Program-made: the position numbers and the translations under genes
Notes under the pieces: generated by a model
The model's database searches: none
What the model was told of the DNA's origin: nothing
Seen by the model: the letters and a program-made list of their open reading frames with translations, nothing else
Source: Begonia masoniana
Taxonomy: Eukaryota > Streptophyta > Magnoliopsida > Cucurbitales > Begoniaceae
DNA length: 64,000 nt
Direction of reading: 5' to 3'
Assembly: GCA_022432975.1 (NCBI GenBank)
Contig: CM039510.1
Coordinates: forward strand, 30,058,412 to 30,122,411
Shown here: in pieces, positions 45,376-55,921 of the stretch
Numbering within the stretch: the first letter of the stretch is position 1
Layout of the letters: every line of letters starts with the position of its first letter

Positions 45376-45690
45376 AGGGAGGGCAGAATCGGAATTATGC
45401 CCTCAAAAGTAGCAGAGATCGCTGCACTGAGGCAGCGATCGATCTCTGCGCTGCAGCAGAGATCGATCGCTGCAGCTAGAATAGCCAGCAGCGATCGGTC
45501 TCTGCTGCAGAGCAGGGACCGATCGCTGCACTAAGTGCAGCGATCCTGCAGCATGCAGCGATCGATCTCTGCATGCTGCAGAGATCGATCGCTGCACACT
45601 CTGTGCAGCGATCAAACACTTGCTCTCTGGAATTCTCCAGAGAGCAAAAATAAAATCTTCAAGTCTCTGGAATCCGATTCCAGAGACCAT
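45376..45690. repeat. Hairpin cluster in LTR V3 tail
   Basis: Repeated arms GCAGCGATCGATCTCTGC / GCAGAGATCGATCGCTGC, GCAGCGATCGGTCTCTGC, CTCTCTGGAATTC and GTCTCTGGAATCC. Same arm vocabulary and order as in LTR V2, in the opposite orientation. Confidence 0.85.
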
Positions 45691-46396
45691 CAACTTCGAT
45701 TTTCCCTGCACCAACTTCACATTCCTACCATTTTTACATCTTTAAACCAAATTGACTTATGCGCTAACTCAACCGACTTACGGCAGACTTTACGAAGTCT
45801 AACTGCGTGGATGTATCTAAACATCGAACATAACCGTATCAACCTAAAACCATTCAAAACGTTTTCAAAACATTCAGTAACAGTTAAAACCAAAACATTT
45901 TACATACAATTATCAAAACATTATCTAATCCCTATCCAGATCCAAACAACCTAAATATACTATACATTCATATTAACCATTAATCCCCCCAAAATACATA
46001 CATAACTACCCTCAGGTCATACGCGCCTCGACTGCTCAGCGCACTCCCACGGCCATTCTCCCTCAACTGCTCACGCCTCGGGTGGAGGGATCTCATCCTC
46101 ACTTGTGTAGAGGTCACCTACCACATACAGACACATATGAGATATTGAAATCTCAGTAAGCTACGTAAATGCAACTACATGCTATGCTATGCGTGTGAGT
46201 TCAGAAATCATGCGTCGTTTTCTTACTTTACTATACTTTGTTTTACTTTGCTGTGCTATGAAGGTGTCACCGAGATCTCAGCCCAATAACCGGGGAGAGC
46301 ACGTCCAGCGGGCGGACCACTCTTTCCGGTTAATGGAGGGGGGGTACACGCTTACAACACGTACAGCCGTGCCTGAGCCCCATCTCGCGTGACCTA

Positions 46397-46575
46397 TGAA
46401 CTGTATACCGAAGGGTCACTTGAACTATATACCGATGGGTCATTTGAAACTATATCCGATGGGTCATTTGAACTATAAGGTTTTGACCTTATACTGGGTC
46501 ATTTGAACTATATACCGATGGGTCATTTGAACTATATACCGAAGGGTCATTTGAACTATATACCGAAGGGTCATC
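46397..46575 (-). repeat. 24-bp minisatellite in intron 2 of LTR V3
   Basis: About seven units of GAACTATATACCGATGGGTC plus ATTT (plus strand), with one degenerate unit near 46480. Confidence 0.9.
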
Positions 46576-48124
46576 TTTACTTTGCATTTACTTTAAAACA
46601 TTGTGCGGAAATTCATTTTCTATGCGTGCTTTAAAATCGTGATGCATGAACAGTTCATATAAGCAGAAAGTAAACACCAACGTGCATACATTCATGACAG
46701 TAAAGCAGAACCTATAAACAACTAACCTAACTACCCAACTACCCAACCAGAATAACATAAAACAAACAGTTCCTCGAGTATTCTCGAGACGACGACGGAG
46801 TATGGTGCAGACCTTTGGGTCAAAGTAAGTCACGAAAACTTACCTGGAGCGCGCTGAATCACGATCTTTGTCCACGGGAGTCGCGTGTCTGAGGAAAAAC
46901 ACGATATTTGCCGTTAAAACCTATTTAAGCAATTAACGTCCAAATTACAAAATCCTTAACTATAGAACTTTCCTAAAATCCCAACTTAGCTAATTAAAGC
47001 ATTTCGAACGTTAATTAAAGCTCGATAATCCGAAATCTTAAATAACGAGTTTTTCCCAAAAACCCGAAATTTTACCAATTTTTAACTTTTTCTCAAATCG
47101 GTTTATTTTTGTCCAATAACGTCAAATACGTCCAATACATACTTAATTACGGCTAACCTATTAATTACGAGCCCTAATTCGCATTTTGTCGAAATCCTAA
47201 TCGGAACCCTAACGTTAAATCGACCTAGAAATTGAAAACTAATGCTCCGAAATCATAGAGACTTACCGAGAGTAACGAGGGGAGAAGAAAGTGTGAAGAA
47301 ATCGGTTCGATCGGAGGTCGAACGGAGGTCGAAAATGGAAGAGGCGATCGGCGGCCGTGAGAGGAAGCCCTCTCTGTTCGTGCGTTCCAGAGAGAAAAGA
47401 GAGAAAAAGAGAGAAAGTGAGGGAAAAAGAAAGAAAATAGGTTATTTAATTAGAATTGATTTGAAAATTACTAAAACGCCCTTCTCACTTAATTATATTG
47501 GTTTCGTCGTTCGATTCGTTAATCGTCAAACAATCTGACTTTTCCAAATTTCCATATTTTACCAATAACTCCTATTCGTCATCTGGGATTTATTAAATCT
47601 GTCCGTTCGCAATTCGGACTTCGTTTACTATTTTTACTAAACGTCCTTTACGTTACGAGAAGCGTATTTATTCGGAATATAGCGTTTAAGCTCCGAAAAT
47701 TCCCAAAACTTTCTTAAAATTCCTATTAATCGTTAGGATCTTAACGACGTTTTCTTTTCGTGAAACGGACCTGATTTGACATATTTACAAAAATGCCATT
47801 ATATAATATATTATATCAATATAATATATTAAATTAGAAATCCGTACAAGCCGGGTATTACAAAAGTCATTCTGATTCCTCTGTTTGACACACTGCAGTC
47901 TGAAATCCGAAACTAGGTGGACAGGTTTTACCATTGATTAAATCCGAGTTGGTTACTTAAAATGCTCAGAATCGATTCGGATGACATTTCTACTCTCAGA
48001 TTTAAAAAGTCTTAAACTACTCGGCCACTGCTAAAAATCCGAACTTAGTGCCGAGCTGAAAACAGAGCTCTATTTACGAATGAATGACTACATTGTCCAT
48101 TTCATACCTCGGGTGTGGATTGCA

Positions 48125-48622
48125 GTAATTTAACCTCTGATCTCACTCATCATACTCACTAAGATGTACTCAGTTGAAGCAACAAGATAGACCGGGGAGG
48201 GGAGCCACTGATTAAGATCTACCTCTCAAACCGGCCCATTTATGGGTTTAGATTTGGCGCGGAAAAAAAAGGGTTTGGGATTTGCACGCTACATCAGCCT
48301 AGGAGGTCCTTCTCTGCCAAATCATACGCTCTGCGGAAAAAAGGTCATCTTTCCGTTCAATGGTTTTCCAAAGTCACTTGAGCCTAGTTTCTCGCCAGGT
48401 TCCCTACGGCCTCTGCTTTGAGCACATTGTTAAATGAACAGATTGCAAGAAAGACAAGAAATATGATATACCACGTTTGGGATCAGAAGGCAAATCGAAA
48501 TATACAGAAATTGGCACGAAAGTGTTAAAAAACCATCATATTTAGACTTTAGACGCAAAAGAAATAAGAATCTCAGAGAAAAGAAAGACTATGGGGCCAT
48601 ACCAGAGCGAACTAATATTAAA
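48125..48622. other. Unassigned segment beside N gap
   Basis: No match to the LTRs or pol seen elsewhere in the window and no convincing frame. Homopolymers such as GGAAAAAAAAGGG suggest low sequence quality. Confidence 0.5.
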
Positions 48623-48722
48623 NNNNNNNNNNNNNNNNNNNNNNNNNNNNNNNNNNNNNNNNNNNNNNNNNNNNNNNNNNNNNNNNNNNNNNNNNNNNNN
48701 NNNNNNNNNNNNNNNNNNNNNN
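48623..48722. other. 100-N assembly gap
   Basis: Exactly 100 N. The frames reported across it on both strands are artefacts. Confidence 0.99.
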
Positions 48723-49123
48723 AAAAAGATTAGGCAAAATACAGGGGGGCAGAGGAGTGAATCGCTGCACAGTCTTGCACAACGCAGAGACTGGCGCTGC
48801 ACAACGCAGCGCCGATCGCTGCAATGTGCAGAGAGTGCAGCGCACACGCGCGACGTGAGCCGCACAATGGCAGCGCCGGCGCGCTGCTTTTAGAGGGCAG
48901 AATTCTTGATTCTGCCTCCCTCTTTAATTTGATTTTTTTAAAGTTTAATTAATTTTTAAGTTTTAATTATTTATTAAACGTTTTGTTTAAATCTTTCAAG
49001 GTTCAATTTCAATTCCGATTTCGATTGGTTCGATTTTCGGTTTAGATTCTGAGAGTGTAGTTAGGAAATTAGAGGGATAAAAAAAAATAGTACGAAATAC
49101 GGTCCAGTCTTAGGGTCGTCACA
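48723..49123 (+). mobile_element. 3' end of a V-type LTR
   Basis: Hairpin-type sequence (GCAGCGCCGATCGCTGC, GAGGGCAGAATTC...GATTCTGCC), then T-rich DNA and the terminus TTAGGGTCGTCACA at 49123, as in LTRs V and V2. No primer site follows. Confidence 0.7.
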
Positions 49124-49125
49124 AA

Positions 49126-49589
49126 ACAACCTTCATGGACGCGAAACTAAGACTTAGTAATGCGCTGCTGAAGCATAAGAAACTTCATAGAATCGGTTGT
49201 GTCCAAGAAGAGTTGAACGTATCAAGCAAATGAGGTGAGTGGACATGACTTGTGGTCAGAACCTAAGTTATCCTTTGCACATCAAGGTTTTACTTGAAGT
49301 GATGAGGTAGTAGGATATGTTTTGAGGGACCCAACAACCTCAGGGACGCAAAACTAAGATTAGTAATGCCGCTTGAGGAAGATTAGAAGCTTCATTCAAT
49401 CGATTTATTCCAAAGAATGATCGATCAAGCGAATGAGGTTGAGTGTTACATTACTTGTGGTAGAATCTAAGTTATCCATTGCACATTCAAGGTTTTAACA
49501 TGAATCATGAGAACGACGAGTATTGAGGAACCAAACACCCTTGTAGGACGGTAATAAGATTTATAATGCACGTGATGAAGCATAAGAAA
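49126..49589 (+). repeat. ~205-bp satellite, 2.3 copies
   Basis: Monomers start at about 49126, 49334 and 49535 with ACAACCT..GGACGC, ACTAAGA, GAATGAGGT, CTAAGTTATCC, GCACATCAAGGTTTTA. Copies differ by many indels. It is bounded by an LTR end and a poly-T run. Confidence 0.75.

Positions 49590-49591
<2 letters not shown>

Positions 49592-49631
<40 letters not shown>
49592..49631. other. 40-base poly-T run
   Basis: Abrupt switch from satellite to gag sequence across the homopolymer; likely a sequencing or assembly join. Confidence 0.8.
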
Positions 49632-49633
<2 letters not shown>

Positions 49634-50430
49634 CTTAGTGTCACTTCACTATAGGGTACATTGTGTATCCCAGCAGTCTCACCTTCACATACAAAATCGG
49701 CTTCAGCCCTTGAACAAAATTGGTAAATCTTGTCTGGATCTCCTCAATCATAGGGGAGCAAACCGTGATAGGGCATCAAATTTGAATAGTAATCGTCACA
49801 GGCCAGTTTGTCGCGATTCATGAACTATTCTTCTTGTTGGCCGAACAGTCTATTGAAGTACTTGTCAAAGAAAGCAGCTTGCACATTCCCAGGTCATAGC
49901 TTCGGATTAGCGGTGGTTGGATCGAGTTCCCACCCCATGGCCTTGCACTTAATCCAAAAGGAAAGACAGATAGGTGACTAAACCCCTTCCTCACCTTTGC
50001 ATATAACATGTTTCTATCTTTCGAACACTCCTAGCATAAACGGATCTGAAACATTCCATTTAAACACGGGGGTCGATGCCGGAGGAAACGCTCCCCCCAT
50101 GATCAGAGTTGCATTAGTAATGGGATTGCCTGTTCCTATCTAGCAGTCATCAGTCGTTATATCTGGTGAGATTGGCACGACAACTATGTCAACTGAGCAA
50201 TGCTTGTATCTTCATGGTCTCTCTCATGCTGGGGGGGGGGGGGGGGGGGGGGGGGGTTTTTTTGGACCTCTAATCATTTTGGGATCCTAGAAAACTAATT
50301 ACAGATATATCTCAAGTATGCAAAACTGAAATCATAAAATACTACAGGTGGGATGTGCTCATGGAAAGTCAGTGCGGAAGGAGTGCAGAATTTCCGGGTT
50401 TTTTTTTTTTTTAGAACCCGGTTTTTTTTT
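49632..50430 (-). pseudogene. gag: gag of element F, error-rich fragment
   Basis: Minus strand follows element A Gag from I-P-Y-G-E back to Q-S-R-Q-I (near 50160) with many indels. It includes a 26-base poly-G (50231-50256). It is followed by a primer site and an F-type LTR, so it is the 5' end of a minus-strand element. Confidence 0.7.
50231..50263. other. poly-G26 poly-T7 run
   Basis: G26 then T7 in the gag leader; no counterpart in the other copies. Probably artefactual. Confidence 0.8.
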
Positions 50431-50442
50431 GCTCTGATACCA
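50431..50442 (-). other. Primer-binding site, element F
   Basis: Minus strand TGGTATCAGAGC, intact. Confidence 0.85.
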
Positions 50443-50446
50443 TAAT

Positions 50447-52793
50447 TGTAACGACCGGGGAGGATCGCCACGAAATTCTTGACTTTACACCAACCTTTAA
50501 ATCATATTTGAACTTTTATCCTTCTTTTTTGTCTTAAAACAGTATACCGAACAGGCTAAAGGACTTCAACTTAACGGATGGAAAGGTAGTCCCCGTAAAT
50601 GCTTCCAATAGACGTACTAGGTTGCATGGGGCGGCATGCATCAACTCGATAGACATGCATCTCCGGATGGCACGTGACCCCACATGAATCATTGTAAAAC
50701 ACTATCCGGGCAGATGCGAATACTAGTATCGACCGACGATCCGTGCATCTGGTGTCCATTTAAAAACATCCACCGATAGACATGTGGAACTCACGTGTTC
50801 ATCTAGACATCTTCTGATAGCTTACACGCTCTAGATCATCCGTCACTAAACGACACGTTATTATTTACATATTCGGCGAGGAATATACTTCATCTTCGGT
50901 AAAAAGGAAACATCATCCGATGGCTAAACACTCTTAACCTGCGATGGAGAAAAATACCTACACTTTCCGCAGTGCCGTCATCCGGAAGACTCAAGCGTCG
51001 ATCCTATCATTTGACATTGCCGGATGACGTCGCGGATGAATGCTCATCCAGCTTCTATCTATGGCATAAAACACTATGATCATCAAACAAACTAACTCAA
51101 AAGAAAAATACTACAACTACCCAAATCTTAAACCTGGGAAATTATAAACCCGAATGAGGAAAACCAATCCATACAAGTACCACATAGAGGACAGGGGCTT
51201 AAGCAAATAGACAATTAATAATTCTTAAAGCGTTAAAGATTCTGAAGTCAAACCATTCAAAATCCGAACTCATGTTATAAGAAGGACTCTATTATACTTA
51301 TCATCTGTTTATCATAAACTTCTTGACTTACTCTGGGTATTAACCAGGGGACTTGATCGCCTATCCGGCCTTCACTGTCACACTGAGCATCTCCAGCAAC
51401 CAGCTTAGACTCTTCATCGCACTGAGGTCTCACTGAGAAATCGGTCACTACATCATAAGGTTTAAACTTAGCCAATGCTTAGTAAGGAATGAAAAACTAA
51501 CCTGAGTGCTGAAGCATAATCAGAGAAAAACATGCTCATAGATCATTTCTTGTCATATTCTGTTATATTCATCATTCATTTCATCATTCATAATCATGGC
51601 TCATATTCATCATTCATAGTCATTGGATATAATGCTTTGTTTAGGTTGTGTGGATCAAGAGGAGGAGTTGTGCCGGACTAAGGGGTTCTACAGTGAGTTT
51701 GATCTTGTTCCCTACTGCGGGTCGTATTCATAGGTCTTCTTTTTAGACTGGACTTACGCCGAACCGCCCCCAACCTCACTTATCCACGTTGCATAAATCT
51801 TATATAAAACATACATACAGATCTTGTTCATGGAAAAACATGAGTTAAAACATTTTCTTATGTTGAGAAACATTCATGATGCATAAACATGAGAACTTTA
51901 ACGAATCAAACTATGACAAGGATATACCAGAACAGACAACTTCACATTCACTAGCAGGTCATCAACTAGTATAACTCGCAACATACATAAATCCTTCAAG
52001 TGCAGACAAGCTCATGATCAATAAGGTAAAAGTTAGGACATCTCAACTAGTACTCCCGATGATGTAGGGATCTATTAGCCGGAAATCTTAAACATTCACT
52101 ACGGGTATCCTTAGCACTTTGAGTTCTTTCTATTCAACTCTGCACCTAAAACATTTACATTGCGTAGTTTAAAACAATCCTAACAGTTCTACTCACAAGT
52201 CATCCTAGGGTCTAATAACTACGGTCATTCCCGAATTTAGTCTAATACTCGAGGTAACCTGAAATCTCAAAACCAAGACAGACGGAATTCGAGCAACATA
52301 CTAACTCAGGGTTGGTTGTTTTAAGTCCAGAATCGATTCGGACTGACATTACAATCTTGGGTTTCAAAAAGGTTCCTATCAATACTCGGTCATTGAAGAA
52401 TTCAAAACCTCAATACAGAGCTGAAAAACTTGCTAATAAACTCACAGATAACCACATTGTTAAAACGTACCTCGAGCACAACGTAGCGAGAAGCAAGCAA
52501 GGAAAACACTAGCTGAAGGGTAAGGATTTCAGTGACAAAGAGCGAGAGTTGGGAGAGAAGAAATCGCCGGAAGTTGGGGTTGTCGGCTACGTGGTTTAAT
52601 GAGGTTTGAATCATTTCCTTTTTTTTACTTAAAGACTGCATCAATCCTCCATTATTAACAACTTTGTCACTCAACTAGTTTAGATTCCACTGTGATTATT
52701 AAGCGGGCATAAATCCGGAAACTACGAAGATTAATATTTAGACCGTTAATACAGTTAAGGAAAAATCACCTGGCCGTTGACTCGGGTGTTACA
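50447..52793 (-). mobile_element. 5' LTR of element F (2347 bp), error-rich
   Basis: Minus strand TGTAACACCCGAGTCAACGG to CCCCGGTCGTTACA, same family as the solo LTR at 34037. The exon 3, intron and exon 2 regions can be followed near 51450, 52075 and 52105-52150 but with many indels. Left end adjoins gag, right end at 52793 adjoins non-LTR sequence. Confidence 0.8.
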
Positions 52794-52914
52794 AGATACT
52801 CAAGAAGATTATGGATCTTCGAGCTTTAGAGCGAAACATATATTAAAGAAATTATTCCAAGGAAAAATGCAGTTGAACATGCGTTAAAATCGGAATTATG
52901 AAAAGCGGGGAGTA

Positions 52915-53740
52915 TTCAAATCACATTGTAACTTTATTTTATTATTTAATTGACTAAAATGGTATAATGGTACAAGTATTAGAAAATTACAAAAATATTT
53001 AGATTATTCCCATGAGGTGGTGAACATGCGGTCGAATTTTCAAGTAAATCCAATATCGTTTGATATTTTTATAAAATTAATTTGTTATAATGTGTAAGGT
53101 ATGTCTATTTTATGATTTAATTTATTAAAATGGCAATAAATGGTACAAGTGTTAGAAAATCACAAAAAATTTTAATTTATCTTCCCATGGTATGGTAAAC
53201 ATGCGGTCAAAGTTTCAGGTAAATCCAATATTGTTTGCTATTTTTATAAAATTAATTTGTTATAATGTGTAAGGTACTTCTGTTTTATGGTTTAATTTAC
53301 TAAAATGGCAATAAATAGTACAAGTGTTAGACAATCACGAAAATTTTCAATTTATCTTCCATGGTGTTGTGAACATGAGGTCAAATTTTTAAATAAATTC
53401 AATATGGTTTGATATTTTTTATAAAACTGTTTTGTTATAATGTGTAAGGTACGTCTGTTTTATGATTTAATTCACTAAAATGACGATAAATGGTATAAGT
53501 GTTAGAAAATCACGAAAAAATCCAAATTATCTTCTCATGGTCTTGTAAACATGTGGTCAAAGTTTTAAGTAAATCCAATATTGTTTGGTATTTTTATAAA
53601 ATTAATTTTTTATAATGTGTAATGTACGTCTATTTTATGATTTAATTCACTAAAATGGCAATAAATGGTACAAGTGTTAGAAAATCACGAAAATTTTCAG
53701 ATTATCTTCTCATTGTTTGGTGAACATGCGGTTAAATAAT
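52915..53740 (+). repeat. 175-bp AT-rich satellite, nearly 5 copies
   Basis: The phase marker TGTGTAAGGT recurs at 53091, 53266, 53441 and 53616, exactly 175 apart, with one diverged copy before. Units share TTTATGATTTAATT, AATGGCAATAAATGGTACAAG, GTGTTAGAAAATCAC and GTGAACATGCGGTCAAA. The preceding 120 bases (52794-52914) are unassigned. Confidence 0.9.
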
Positions 53741-54414
53741 AATACTTATTTATTATAGGTTATTCAAATTACAATTATTTATTTGTTTCAGTTTATTTAA
53801 AAAAAATAAAAATAAAATTGAAAAAATGAACAGAGTTTCGTTTGTTTTATAATTCCTCCATAACTATCTTCACACAGTTCCTACAAATTCAAGTCACAAA
53901 TATATACCCAACAGCCAGATTTCACTATAAATACTATACATCAAGACATAAAATTAAACTACATCAAATTTACAGACGACAAGAATAATACATAAAATAA
54001 AATACAATATCTAAACTATACTACTGAGGAGGGACATTGTCGTCTTCAGACGCCAGTCAATCCGTCATCCTCTGAGAGAGCTCTCTAAGGGACTTACTGA
54101 GTTAGTCTTGTGACTGAACCACTTTTTAATGCATTTCATACATACGCTACTTCTGTTGTTGCTAATGCTGTTGCGCCTGACACATATGTTGAACTCGTTG
54201 ATGCATCTGCTGCTGCATCCCATACATTTTCTACATATGCTACATTATTTCCCAGCTACTACCAGCCTTAGGGGCAAATGGCGGTGGCGGTGGGGTGGTC
54301 GGGGGCAGAGGCATCCTCCTCCATCGGAACAACCCGAGATGTGGAGGCCCCGAGATCTCCCTTCAGAATCTAAGAACCGTCGACTTCGACTAGGCCTATC
54401 CAAGTCATATGAGT
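53741..54414 (-). pseudogene. Possible C-terminal remnant of a plant DNA-transposon protein
   Basis: On the minus strand a stretch (~54330 to 54020) translates to a P-rich segment, F-A-P-K-A-G-S-S-W, an M/Q-rich stretch (M-Q-Q-Q-M-H-Q), then L-S-K-S-L-R-E-L and E-D-D-N-V-P-P-Q, broken by several stops. This composition resembles the C-terminal tails of plant En/Spm-type transposase-related proteins. No catalytic part is present. The rest (53741-54000) is AT-rich with nothing recognisable. Confidence 0.3.
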
Positions 54415-54630
54415 TGTTACGTCCCCTTTCCTATACCTCGAAATTCCCGTATAAATTTTTCTCTTTTTTTATATAATTCTCATAAGATTTTTGACTTCTA
54501 AACCTCTAAATCGAAGTCTTGGATTGTTGAAAACGTTTGGAAAACCATTTAAAGGAATATATATAAAACTGAGGGAAAACACCGTGCGAAAGCTGAGGGC
54601 AAACATGTCCAAGGCAAGAAAACAAAGGGG

Positions 54631-54850
54631 CGATAGATCGGCTGCTTGACAGCCGATCTATCGGCCCTTGACCAGCCAATCGATCGCCCCCTTTCTGCGA
54701 TCGATCGGCTGCTGCTCTGGAATGAATTCCAGAGCGTAGCCTGCAAGAGCCGATCGTTCGCCCCTTTTCAGGCGAACGATCGGGAACTCCTCTGAAAAAC
54801 TAGAGAGTTCTGCAATCGATCGCCCCTCTTTCTGCGATTGATCGCCCCTC
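54631..54850. repeat. Hairpin cluster in LTR D tail
   Basis: Inverted repeats at 54631-54663 (CGATAGATCGGCT arms), 54714-54735 (GCTCTGGAAT / ATTCCAGAGC), 54751-54782 (CGATCGTTCGCC / GGCGAACGATCG) and further GATCGCCCC units. Sequences differ from V2/V3 but share the ATCGATCG and GGAATTCC themes. Confidence 0.8.
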
Positions 54851-55921
54851 CTCATTCTTCTTATTCTTCTTCCTCTTTCCCTACTTCCTTCACCCTCTCT
54901 CACATACCACAATTTTCTTCTACACTTCTCCTTTCTCTCTTCATCCATCAAGGTCTATACTCCACTCAACATAAAACTTTTCAAACCCCCATACATTTCT
55001 CACTTCCCAGTCATCCAAAAACCGACTCCAAACATATTTAAAACAAAGTAAATTTTTATGAAAACGAACTGCGTAGATCCGTTTGAAAACTGGACACATC
55101 CCTACGAGTTTAAAAGTTACCAAGCAATTCCAGTAAGATCTCCAAAATGAAAACTATCACCTAGACATTCAATACTTTCGTTCACCACCTATCCAAAAAT
55201 AACCATTTTCATCAACATACACTATCTATACGTTTTCCAATTCACTTAACTATTGTGTCAAATACCTATACCATCATTCTTCCCCATGGGTCAAAATACG
55301 CGTCGACTGCCCAGCATGCTCCCACGGACATCCTGCTTTAATCTGCATGCTCGTCAAGTGGAAGGACATCGTCCTCACCTTGCTCAAAGTCAACTACACC
55401 ATAAAGACACCTATGAGATAAAATCTCATTACATTCTACGTAAATGTCTATGCATGAACATGTATATGCTATGCTATGAAATAGTCCGTCCATGTCCATT
55501 CATATATCAGTACGTATCAGTCTATGGTTATCGGGAACGCTCGACAGATGGATATGGCACATCAAACGATTAGACAGCCCACACCATCTGAAGGGAGAAA
55601 AATTCGCTCACCACGGAACGCCAGGTCTGAACCTCATCCCCGATAACCCCATGCCATGGTTGTTTACATGATACTTTACTTGCCTTTACATGCATTTTCT
55701 TTACATGAAATCAATGCGTGAATTCGTTTTCATGACGTTTTGAAACCATGATGCATTAAAAATTCAATATGTACAATATAACATATATAACGTGAATACC
55801 ATCAAAACGCCACAAATACTATCAAAACATCACAATACTTAACATATAAAACAACCAAACTTAAACTACCCAACCAAAGCCATTTAAACAAACAAAGAAC
55901 AAAATTATCCTCAACACAATT

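Larger units (their letters stand above)
45156..47862 (-). mobile_element. Solo LTR V3 (2707 bp) with TSD AAAGT
   Basis: Minus strand TGTAATACCCGGCTTGTACG to GGGGTGGTACA, flanked by AAAGT at 45151-45155 and 47863-47867. Exon 1 end at 47267, intron 1 to 46889, mini-exon 2 46888-46844 (45 nt), stem GACC-TTTG-GGTC at 46810-46821, intron 2 with 24-bp repeats, exon 3 46117-46071 (47 nt, TGA). The tail has a hairpin cluster. Youngest layer of a three-level nest (V3 in B in A). Confidence 0.92.
43118..48124 (-). mobile_element. LTR B, minus copy, interrupted and truncated
   Basis: Near-identical reverse copy of 21031-23631: 35-bp repeats (43580-43750), five TGACGTCA at 43755, 43809, 43863, 43917 and 43971 (54-bp spacing), exon 3 (44324 to 44233), the four 47-bp units (~44560-44750), GGCC stem, and mini-exon 2 (45073 to 45028). 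Solo LTR V3 splits it at 45156-47862. It breaks off at ~48124 in exon 1, about 310 bases short of its start. Confidence 0.88.

Noticed and set aside
48591..48893. Frames spanning the N gap
   Set aside because: They consist largely of undetermined residues.
54129..54476. 115-residue forward frame
   Set aside because: Opposite strand of the M/Q-rich and P-rich transposase-like remnant; composition is that of a shadow frame.
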